This document shows, in pieces, positions 55,436 to 64,000 of a stretch of 64,000 nucleotides of DNA. Every line of letters starts with the position of its first letter. Positions within the stretch are counted from its first letter, which is position 1. The stretch lies in NCBI RefSeq assembly GCF_902686445.1, contig NC_062218.1:137007607-137071606 (forward strand). Direction: 5' to 3'. The notes under the pieces were generated by a model that saw only the letters and a program-made list of their open reading frames with translations, ran no database searches and was not told where the DNA came from. The stretch is from Sciurus carolinensis (taxonomy: Eukaryota > Chordata > Mammalia > Rodentia > Sciuridae). The translations under genes were made by a program, and so were the position numbers.

Positions 55436-55694
55436 TTAGTGGTGCCCCTACCCACCCACATACACAGCGCCACCAGGAAGAGGGACATTTACTGTGGGCC
55501 TCGGGGACTCCCTGAGGTCAAGCCCCAGGAGGTGCTTCCTCTGGGGAGAGACTGAATTCGCAAAACATTCCACACCCCACACTCACCACATACCCTGGAG
55601 GAGCTGGGAATCTGAACAGAGTATTTCTCTGCACTCTCGGGTACTCCTCCCCTGTGCCAGGCTAGGTACATCCCAGGTCGTCAACTCCCAGAGA
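55436..55694. other. single-copy sequence
   Basis: Nothing recognised. Confidence 0.45.
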
Positions 55695-55775
55695 GAGGAT
55701 ACAGGTTATCAGACCCATTTTATAGATGAGGAAAAGAGGTTCAGAGACAGGTGACCTGGCAAGCAGGCCAGTGCT
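55695..55775 (-). repeat. MIR SINE fragment
   Basis: 'atcagacccattttatagat', 'gaggaaaagaggttcagaga' and 'caggtgacctggcaagcagg' follow the reverse MIR. Confidence 0.65.
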
Positions 55776-56209
55776 CCTCTGCTAAGACACAAGTGCTTGG
55801 GAAACTCATGTCCACCCCTCCAGCCTGTCCCGTGAGGATGTATAAGGGAGAGCAAAAGTAAAAGAGAACAGGAAGGGAGGACTCTGAACCACAATGATCC
55901 CAGTTCACACACGGCTCCACACCTGGCAGAGCTCCGTCCCAACCAATCAGGGAGAGAACAGACCCCAGGGTCAAGCTTGGTTCCATCCAGAGCCTTCCAT
56001 GCTGGGGCTTATATGTCACTATTTCTCTTCTACCTCCACTTAGAAAAAGGGTTGGGTTTGAATGGAGGAAGCTTCCCAGTGGAGGCAGTGGGCAAGTCTG
56101 TGAGCATGGAGTATTGGTGTCCAAGTAAGCAAGTGGCCTTTCTTTGGCATCTTGGATTCTTGGCATTAGGGCCATGAGTGTCTCAGTAGAAGGAGCTATA
56201 GACCAAGTT
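55776..56209. other. single-copy sequence
   Basis: A minus-strand frame (55741-56175) is open for 144 codons but has no recognisable domain. Confidence 0.45.
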
Positions 56210-56480
56210 TTTTATTTGTCCATTTGATCATTTCTTCATTTATCTGGCACATAGTGCTCATCATGTACCAGGACCCCTGCTGGCTCTCAGTCCATGAAAG
56301 GAAGGACATGGTGGACAAGTAAAAAATCAGAGATAATTGGTGCTCTGAGAACACACAGGAAGAGGCTGAACCTAGCCAAGAGTGGTCAGGAAAGCCATGT
56401 GCCAGCTAAGACCCAAAGATGATCAGGAGTTTTCAAAGTGCAACAAGGTCATGAATGTGGACCAGGGCCCCAGGTGATGT
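56210..56480 (-). repeat. L2-like ancient repeat
   Basis: 'tgatcatttcttcatttatc', 'ctcatcatgtaccaggaccc', 'ggacatggtggacaagtaaa' and 'gtggtcaggaaagccatgtg' loosely follow the same old consensus as 23710-24300. Confidence 0.3.
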
Positions 56481-58899
56481 CAGGGTTCTTGGAAGAACTG
56501 AAGGTGTCTCCAAGTCCCTAGGAAACCGGTGTGTAACTGGGACCGGATATGACTGGAGAGGAGACCAAGCCTGTCAAGGAGAGTGCTGCAGGCCACCGGA
56601 GCAGCTCGGGTCCACCCTGAGAGCAGTGGGGAATCCCCAAAGATTCCCCCAGCTACTAAGTGGAAGACAATTGGTGGAGGTAGGACTGGAGCCAGAAGGC
56701 CAGCTGGGGTATCATGGTCATCAAAGAGTGTTAATAGTTTCCTAAAATAGAGGCATAGGAGTGGGTCAAGAGATGCTTAGGAGGCACAAATGGCCTGAGC
56801 TGGGCTCTTCAGCTGGGGACAGATGGAACGTCAAGGCAATGCCATGCATGTAGTTTGGGCAGCAGAGGCGTGGGTACAGGGGCCCTAGCTGAGGTTGGGA
56901 TGTAAAAGTAGGAGCAATCTTGATGATAGCTTCCATCTGGTCCATGTGGAGTCCAGGGGGCAAGGGGTAATAGAACATATCAGACTTGTGGCAGAGTGTA
57001 AGGTCTGGAGTCAGGAGGGGCCTAGTGGCAGAGGCGAGTCCTGGAGCTGTGCTCATGTCCTGCCCACATAAGCTGGTCCAAAGATGTGCTGACAGACCCC
57101 ACAGACAGCTCCCCACAGGTGACTCAGAAGACTTAACTACTTATCCAAGCAGCCAGTCTCATGCTCATACACATCCTGTGATACACAAATACCCCCAAAA
57201 CCCCTGTACCAGATGCCCTCGCACATGTACTTACCACCCAACACACATCTAGGGCCACACACGTATGGGTGACTTCTAGACCAGAGTCATGACTGTTTTC
57301 AGTACTTGCTCTGAAAGTACTGAAATGGATGCTCCATTTCTTCAGAGCATCCCTCAAATGCCCACTACATATATAAGGAGCTATGTAGCACCTTAAAAAC
57401 TAATTCCATTTAGTTAGGTGAACTTGGAAAAAAATGCTTCCTGGCCTTCTGTTTGCTTTCTAGTGAATGGAGTGGCAGTCCTTAGACATCTGGTTCATAA
57501 TTCAAACTCTGATCCAACTGAAACAGGGGGCACGAGCTGGGCAGAGAATTCCCTTAGAAACGGGTGGCATTTTAAAAGTCATTCTTGCTGGTATTACCTT
57601 TTGGCAACCCAGCTTTTAAGTCAGCCGACTCTCTCATTTTACATTTACTTTCAGTTCTTTGCTCTTTTCTGTGATCCATTAGCTCTACTGAGTCATTTAA
57701 AAGCTATAATCATGGCCGTTCACTCAGGTGGATGCGATCCAGATAAGTGGACCCAGATCCACTTCTCCAAGACATCTTGGGCTCCCATCAGCACTAATGC
57801 ACCCCAATTAAACAAGCAGAGCCAGTGGCCACAGCAAGTTTTACCTCATCTCCTTCTAAAAACTAGGTGCAGTATTTGCACAGATTAGTTGTAGAAGATT
57901 GTTTAGGTGCAATTCTTAGTTGGAAAATGTACTGTTGGCTTTTTCATTTGGGTCACAGGCAAAGCAACTCTAACCTCGAATGCAATCTTGATTTCCCTCC
58001 ATGGTTTATCTGAACATCCTGGGACAGATTGTCAGGAGCCAAGACCTGGCTTGCCTGCCTTAGCCTCATGCTCGTGAAAGAGCAGGTCGAGGGCTCTGGA
58101 CCTTACTCAGGGGCTGCTTCCCCAAGTAGAGCACTGAGTGTAGGCCTTGCCCAGCTGCCAAGAGGGTCCCATTCCTGCCCCCCACGCCCAAGTCAGAGCA
58201 CACCATCATGATAGGGCAAATCATTCATCCCACAGATCTGCAGAGGCCCAGGAAGGTGGGGACACAGCCCTGCCCTGGATGTGCACAGTGTGACTATACA
58301 GATGAGACTTACTCTCCTCCAACATTAGGCACCAAATGCTCAGAGGGACTTAAGGCTGCGGAGTCAGCAAGGGCTCAAGAGGGTGAAGATCTGACTGGTA
58401 TGAGGGCCTAGTTTTCTGGGGCCTCAAGATAAGGGGGACTGCCACCCAGGGATTCTGAGAGTTTTGCCTGGTGTCTCTTCAGTCTATGTTCAGCCTGGAA
58501 TATATAGTTAGGTAAACCCAGGCGGTGAGTCATGTGCTTGTGAGTTCAGAGAGTAGGATAACCTGCAGGGTCACTGTGCCCAGCCGGGCCAGACATTCGG
58601 AATGGCAATGAATACCTCCTGCTATGGCTTCCCTCTGCTCCCTCACTGTAGGCCACCTGAAAGTCACATCACCTAGGGCTAATTACTTTGTCCTCCCCTT
58701 GTTACTGGGCATCCTATGTGGGTGGGGGGTGTGGCATGTGTAATAACCACAGAGGGTAAAGCACCCTTCTTGCCTTGGTGGGTCCCACTGTTGGCACATG
58801 TGACCCCATTTGCTTGGCAGGCATCACCCACAACATTGGAAAGAGTATTAGCAGTACTTTCCCTGGAGCCATATAGTTCGTTAGACATCTTGTTGTTGT
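56481..58899. other. single-copy sequence
   Basis: 2.4 kb with no named repeat. 57600-57770 is repeat-free and AT-rich with TTTAAAAGC and ATAATCATGG words and might be regulatory. The 156-codon frame at 57418-57888 has no domain. Confidence 0.45.
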
Positions 58900-59066
58900 T
58901 CTTTTTTTTTTTTAATAATGTTATTGTATTTTTATACTCTTATATTTTATACCTTTATATTTTTATTTTATTTATTTATTTATTTTTATGTGGTGCCGAG
59001 GATCAAACCCAGTGACTCAGTCATGTTAGACAAGCGCTCTACCACTGAGCCACAACCCCAACCCCT
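58900..59066 (-). mobile_element. extended ID-type SINE
   Basis: T-rich left end, a TTTATTTATT-type simple repeat, then the ID body read backwards ('ggtgccgaggatcaaaccca', 'agacaagcgctctaccactg' and 'agccacaaccccaacccc'). Same design as 24985-25118. Confidence 0.86.
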
Positions 59067-59074
59067 TTTTGTTT

Positions 59075-59107
59075 GTTCTCTTTGAGATTTTTAACACCCA
59101 AATCAGA
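59075..59107 (+). repeat. 33-nt direct repeat, copy 1
   Basis: Matches 62254-62286 at 30 of 33 positions; shared core ATTTTTAACACCCAAATCA. It sits directly beside an ID insertion. Identity unknown. Confidence 0.7.
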
Positions 59108-60194
59108 GCAGTGAATGTTGAAAAGTAAAGTATAGGGTCTGGACCCTGATTGCCCCATAAAGAGAGGGGAGCTACCTGGGAAGACTTTCTAGAAGTAAAG
59201 GAGACACAAGCAATCCCAGAATTAGTCAGGACTTGAGATACCAAGAGGATATCTCAGTACAGGATCCCAACTAAGCAAGGCCGGAGGAAGTGAGGCTAGG
59301 CCTATCTAAGGAGGACCTGCAACTAGTCTATGAAGCGAGATTGCAAAAGGATCCTGCTGATTCCTTCTGAACAGGAGGCCCTTTGTGTCCTTTTCTATGT
59401 CCCGTGATCCAAACCACCAGGACTATGGAAGTCAAGTCCCAGCCATGCCTGAGTCTTCATTTCAGTCCTTGAGACCAAGAAAGACCCAAGACAGGAGAAG
59501 GAGGTGGAGCAGGCCAGGGTGTGGTCTGTGAGAGGCGCCTTGGGCCCTGTGCACTCAGGGGTTCCCTGGTGGGTGCCACTACTAGGGCCATGGCAAACCC
59601 CCATCAGGAATAGACTAAACAATCAGCCACCTTCATACTAGTACTTCTGAGATAAGAGCCACCCACTGCCAGCCATGCCTCCAAAATAGGAAGTAGGTTT
59701 CAGGTAGACACAGCCACCAGGTGTTTCAGAAGCCTTGCTCCAGGGCTGGCATGGACAGTGGCCTGAACCATGTCCTCCTAGCTTCTGAGCTTCCTCCACA
59801 CACTTCTCAGGAACAGCTTGTGGGAGTGAGGCCAGGACTGGGGGATCTCCAGGGCAGTGGGTGTCCCCTGACTCTCAGACTCTGTCATTCTTCCATCTAA
59901 GGCTGTGCACCAACACCCCACACATGTGGCATCCTCCCCACAGACCCCAGGCCCGAGATGTCTAACAAACAATAGCACCATGGAAGATGGGCAGCCAGGT
60001 CCTAGCAGATGGGATGCTCAGCCCAGGGTGGTTCACTGACCCAAGGCAGAGTCCAAGGCATCAGTAACCACCAGGGAGCCCCCACCTTCCTCTGTCCCCA
60101 TGTACCCAGGCCTGGGCTTGTCTGACAATAAGACTCTCTACTCAAAGCAATGGAAATCTTTCAGATATTGAGAAACATAAGATTGCATTTAAAA
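59108..60194. other. single-copy sequence
   Basis: No gene or named repeat. Confidence 0.45.
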
Positions 60195-60400
60195 ATAACA
60201 TTTAAAAAAATAACATTTTATTGAAGTATAGGACATATAGAAAAATGAACAAGCCATAAGCATATGACTCAATGAATTTCCACAAAGAGCGCATCTGTTT
60301 AACTAGCACCCATATCAGGAGGCAGAATGTTACCAGTCCTCAAAAGTGTCCCCAACACCAAGGTCCATTCAGGTTCCCACCCAAGCATAACCAATGTTCA
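60195..60400 (-). repeat. old L1M 3'UTR fragment
   Basis: 'aacattttattgaagtatag', 'gaaaaatgaacaagccataa', 'gactcaatgaatttccacaa' and 'agcacccatatcaggaggca' follow the L1M 3'UTR read backwards, as in the 7490 element. Confidence 0.55.
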
Positions 60401-60993
60401 GTAACCTTTTGAAAGAGAGAGTGACTATCAGAAAAGGAGCTAAAAGCAGTGTCATTTAGAGGAATCCCCAGGAAGAAGGGAAATAGGAAGAGGAGAGCAG
60501 AGGCCAGAGGGTCAAGTGTAGAAGAGAATGATCCCGTGAGTATGGTGGGCCACTGACCAACTGTGATGTAGTGCTGCACTTACAACACAAAGCAACCACC
60601 CAGGAATTTAATCATCTCAGTTGCAATATCAGCTCAGAACTGGGATCATTTCAGGAATTTATACCAAAGGAGGAGAAAAATACTAGTAGAATTGAACAAA
60701 GAGATTACCTGTGGACTCTTAGGCATCTTCCTGCCCTAGGTAATACCCTGGGACACTGTGAACCAGAGGTCAAACATGGGGCATTGAAGGACCCTCTTGG
60801 CTCAGGCCAGGGTCTGGCTCTCTTCATCCTTCCCCAGAATAGCTGTCCTATAGAGCATTCCACAACATGGTTCTTTCTAGAATTTCTTGCCCATCCCTCC
60901 ACCTGACCCAGGAGGCCATGCCCAGTACCAGACCTCCAGGATAGGTCAGGAGAGGGTCAGCCTCTCCCTCACAAGGAAATGGTGAGATATCCA
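60401..60993. other. single-copy sequence
   Basis: Nothing recognised. Confidence 0.45.
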
Positions 60994-61032
60994 CAAAGTT
61001 TGCTATCCACAAAGTTGTGGATAGCAACTTTG
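60994..61032. repeat. 39-nt near-perfect hairpin
   Basis: GCTATCCACAA (61002-61012) and TTGTGGATAGC (61015-61025) are exact inverted arms with a two-base AG spacer. They are extended by CAAAGTT (60994-61000) against AACTTTG (61026-61032), with one T bulged. The left arm also repeats in direct orientation just upstream (ATCCACAAAGTT at about 60989). Confidence 0.85.
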
Positions 61033-61444
61033 CTTCCCTGAAGGGACACTTGCCCTAGAAATTGGTTGCAGGTCACTTCTCTGAATTGAAGGACTGGGAA
61101 ATCCCCATCATTATGACCTCTATATTTACAGATGCTGGATGAGGTGATTAACCAAGGCTGTGGCAGGAAAAGGCAGGCTGTGCCGTGTGTTTGTGATAAG
61201 AATTGCCCCATAAAAGGTCCTGGTACCTGAGCAGGTTTTCAACATCTTCCTCATGCTGTAGAAAATCCTGTCCTCTCCCATCACAGGCTCCTTCATCCTT
61301 TCCCCAAACTTTATTCCTATCTCCTGGGGTTCCTTTGCAAGAACTGGAAGGCTGGAACTAGAATAGAAGGGAGGAAAAAGCCTCCAAGAATGTGAAGCAC
61401 AAAATTCCAGGCAGGGATAACCCATCTCCATAGACAGGACTGTT
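61033..61444. other. single-copy sequence
   Basis: Nothing recognised. Confidence 0.45.
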
Positions 61445-61656
61445 TTTAATGGGTGCAGAGGGTGCCAGGGATTGAACTCAGGGGCACTCGACCACTGAGC
61501 CACATCCCCAGCCCTATATTGTATTTTATTTAGAGACAGGGTCTCACTGAGTTGCTTGGCACCTTGCTTTTGCTGAGGTTGGCTTTGAACTCAAGATCCT
61601 CTTAACTCAGCTTCCCAAGGGGCTGGGATTACAGGTGTGTGCCACCGAGCCTGGCT
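61445..61656 (-). mobile_element. B1-dID composite SINE
   Basis: ID half read backwards ('ggtgccagggattgaactca', 'actcgaccactgagccacat', 'ccccagccct'), then B1 half ('atttagagacagggtctcac', 'tgagttgcttggcaccttgc', 'gctgggattacaggtgtgtg'). Confidence 0.92.
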
Positions 61657-61657
61657 G

Positions 61658-61720
61658 TTCCTGGGCCTCAGTTTCCTAGTCCATAAATGAGGAATCTAGA
61701 CTACATCATTCCAAAACCTT
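61658..61720 (+). repeat. MIR fragment
   Basis: 'cctgggcctcagtttcctag' and 'ccataaatgaggaatctaga' are the MIR 3' words in sense. The composite SINE inserted just upstream of it. Confidence 0.52.
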
Positions 61721-64000
61721 TACCCCTGCTCTTGGGGTCTGCAGCCTGTGAGGTATGATGGACAGACTGTGCCAGAGCCTCCAGGAAGCAAACAGGGTGG
61801 GAAAATAAGGTTGAACTGAGTGACTGGCACGGGGCCACTGTCACTAGAATGCACACCCAGATCCACAGCTCTGTGGGCAAGGGTGTGGCGACAGGAGGCA
61901 GAGATAGATAGCAAGAGAGAGAGTGTATGGAAGAAAGAGGATGTGTGCATGTGGATGGACTTATTTTCCTCTCTGCATTTGCCCCTGTACTGGGTGATGT
62001 AGGCCTCCAGAAGAAATGAGACCATTTCTTAGCCTACTCTTGAAAAATCCCACCAGGACACTATATTTATCAAACAAAGCACCATCGTTCAAAAAAAAAA
62101 AAAAAGTCAAGTTGAGAATTCGATTGTCTCATTTAACTGATGGCTCCTATTTTTATTAAGAACCATTAGCGTCATCAAGTCAGGTGTCTTGAACCCTGTC
62201 AGGTGAGGTAATATAGTAGTACATTTCTCACCATTTGCCTTTCAATGTGGAAGGTTCTTTTTGAAATTTTTAACACCCAAATCAAAAGAAACAGGTAAAT
62301 ATATCCTGAGGCAAAAGAAGTTACCTCTGCCCCACGTGTGGGCTGCACTGTGTCCACAGACTCAGGTGCAGAGACACCTGCCCAGGCTTTGAGGTGTGAG
62401 GATGTACTTCAAGTCCCTTCATGGGAGAATCCTGAAGTGTCCCTCTCACTCCTGTGTCCCGTGGGTCCTGAATCCTTTCAAAGCATCTGGATCAGGCAGC
62501 GAGGAGGCCACTCTAGGACTCTGAGAACTTATGAATATGGAGAGTGAAGAGCCAGCTGAAGCAACTTCTCAGCGTGGGAATGTAATAAGAGGCAGCCCAT
62601 CTGCAAAATCCCATCCAGCCACTGCTTGAGGAGTGAAGCCCTTAGATGCCATGCAGACAAGCTGCATCTGGAATAACTCACATGGCAGGGGGAGAGGGGC
62701 TTTCTGAGCGCTCAGAGAAGCTGCACACCGGTGACCTCTCCCAGCAGCACAGCCACATTCATCTGTGGGCCACTGTCTCCTGATTTAGGGCCTGCTCAGA
62801 GGCTCAGAGTCTCCAGGTCAAAAAACCCACATATTCCACCTGGGTCTGACTTACACACGCACAAGGGTTTCTACAGCTCCCTCCACTGGCTGTCCAAATT
62901 CTGATTAGTTTCCGGTATGGACAATGCCCAAGCCATGGGGCAGCCAGTGGAAGGAGCCTCTTAAACTCCTCCGGCACCTCTAGTACTGCATAGGAAGCAA
63001 AAGTTCCTCAAAACACTGGTGCTCTTGAGCCGAGTCATCGTGAATCTTTGTTTTGTTTTAACCTGGGATTTACCGTCAGTCATCCAAGACAGAGAGGTTA
63101 AAACAATCCTTCAAATCTCAGGAAATTCCTGAGCCCTGTCAGGTCTAAAACCCTGTGTGCAGGCAGTTCCTCTCTTAAATGCCAGTTTCTACAAGCCCAC
63201 ATAAGGGCACAAATCCCCAGCTTTTAGCAAGAGTCATTTTCAGAGGCCATCCAGAGGTAGTGTCCCCCTAACATCTCTTCTAAAGTAAATGTCCCTGAGC
63301 CCGACAAAGCTGGTACAGGTGAAATGTGGTATTTGAAAGCTCCTTCCAGGCACCAGTCTGAAGTCCGTGCAACCCTGACACCAGAGAAGGACAATTGCTG
63401 CTTGTTGTCTTTAAAACCCAGGAGCTCTTTGGCTTGACCCTGAATCTACAATTACTGTGTCTGAGAAAACAGCCCTGAGACACTGGGAGAAGAAAACATT
63501 GCAGGCCGCCCCAGCTGAGACTGTCCCATGCCCACTCTCCTCACTTGCTAGCCTAGCGCTGTGACCTGCCTTCCGGGAGGTGTCCTGGAAGGACAGAGAT
63601 GGGATAGAGCCTAGTTCTGGGGAAAGGCAGACCGCAGGGAGGGAGGCGGGCCCTCCTCAGTGAGGGTTGTCCTCTCCATCCCAGGGGACCAGATACAGCC
63701 TTTTCCTCAAGGTCTGCTGCAAGTTGCCCTCCTAGAAACCAAGAGACTCGGTGGCCAAGTGTGGGACCCTGCACACTCTGCTTCCCTTCACACAGGCTAT
63801 ACTTCACACAGGTGTCCACAGCATATCCACAGGGACACACACACACACTTCACCACATACGCACTTAACAATCACAACACCCAGTAAGTAAGGCCACAGA
63901 TTCGGGCCTTTCATACCATCACTTGTCTTTAACCCCATCAGACCTAAAGTTCCCATTTTACAGCAAGACTTTTGTAAAACTCGCTTTACTATCTTAAATG
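61721..64000. other. single-copy sequence to window end
   Basis: No gene, RNA or named repeat beyond the 33-nt repeat copy at 62254, an A run at about 62091-62105 and a short (AC)n near 63837-63848. Confidence 0.45.
62254..62286 (+). repeat. 33-nt direct repeat, copy 2
   Basis: Partner of 59075-59107, about 3.2 kb apart and in the same orientation, with three substitutions. Similarity ends on both sides. Confidence 0.7.

Noticed and set aside
57418..57888. 156-codon plus-strand frame
   Set aside because: No domain features; length is within chance for this much sequence.
1..64000. CRISPR arrays, operons, prophage or bacterial systems
   Set aside because: SINE/LINE content shows mammalian nuclear DNA; no spaced identical repeats or bacterial-type gene arrangement.
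1..64000. endogenous retroviral coding regions
   Set aside because: Only solo LTRs of MaLR type are recognisable; no gag, pol or env segment seen.

Overview
The window is repeat-rich mammalian nuclear DNA with no host protein-coding gene, rRNA or functional tRNA that I can support. The SINE set points to a squirrel-family rodent (ground squirrel, marmot or tree squirrel). ID-type elements derived from tRNA-Ala occur on both strands, and there are several composite SINEs in which a 7SL/B1-like half is followed by an ID-like half (the B1-dID architecture known from Sciuridae and relatives). Ancient mammalian layers (MIR, L2-like, L1M, MLT1/MaLR LTRs, Tigger, MER20-like) lie beneath these. The species call is an inference from repeat content.

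Layout. 1-6.5 kb: mostly single-copy sequence with a short 3' L1 fragment, MIRs and two or three SINEs. 6.5-14.1 kb: a large block of ancient L1M on the minus strand, interrupted by two younger L1 3' fragments and a composite SINE, so several insertion layers are preserved. 15.0-15.9 kb: an MLT1-type LTR split by an L1 3' fragment. 16-30 kb: largely single-copy, with a Tigger MITE, an L2-like copy, IDs, a full-consensus CTCF motif (24701-24719) and a perfect RFX-type palindrome (28414-28430). 30.6-43.3 kb: further L1, SINE, MaLR and MIR copies, plus a 214-bp CT tract.

44.7-50.3 kb holds the most informative object: a full-length sense-strand L1 (LINE-1) bounded by an exact 13-bp target-site duplication. 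It has a 5'UTR, an intact 348-codon ORF1, and an ORF2 carrying endonuclease, reverse transcriptase and the C-terminal Cys motif. ORF2 is broken once, by what looks like a one-base deletion in an A run near 48869-48872. In an intact copy ORF1p coats the transcript, and ORF2p nicks the target and reverse-transcribes the RNA. ID and B1-dID SINEs in the window would have been mobilised by the same machinery.

50.3-64 kb: a MaLR LTR, a young ID with near-matching TSDs, old MIRs and L2-like pieces, a repeat-free AT-rich stretch (54985-55435) that reads like a conserved non-coding element, an unexplained pair of 33-nt direct repeats, and a 39-nt near-perfect hairpin. I found no evidence for a new multi-gene system. 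The points worth following are the nearly intact L1 with its unusual 3' end and ORF1 coiled-coil duplication, the CTCF and RFX sites, and the hairpin.
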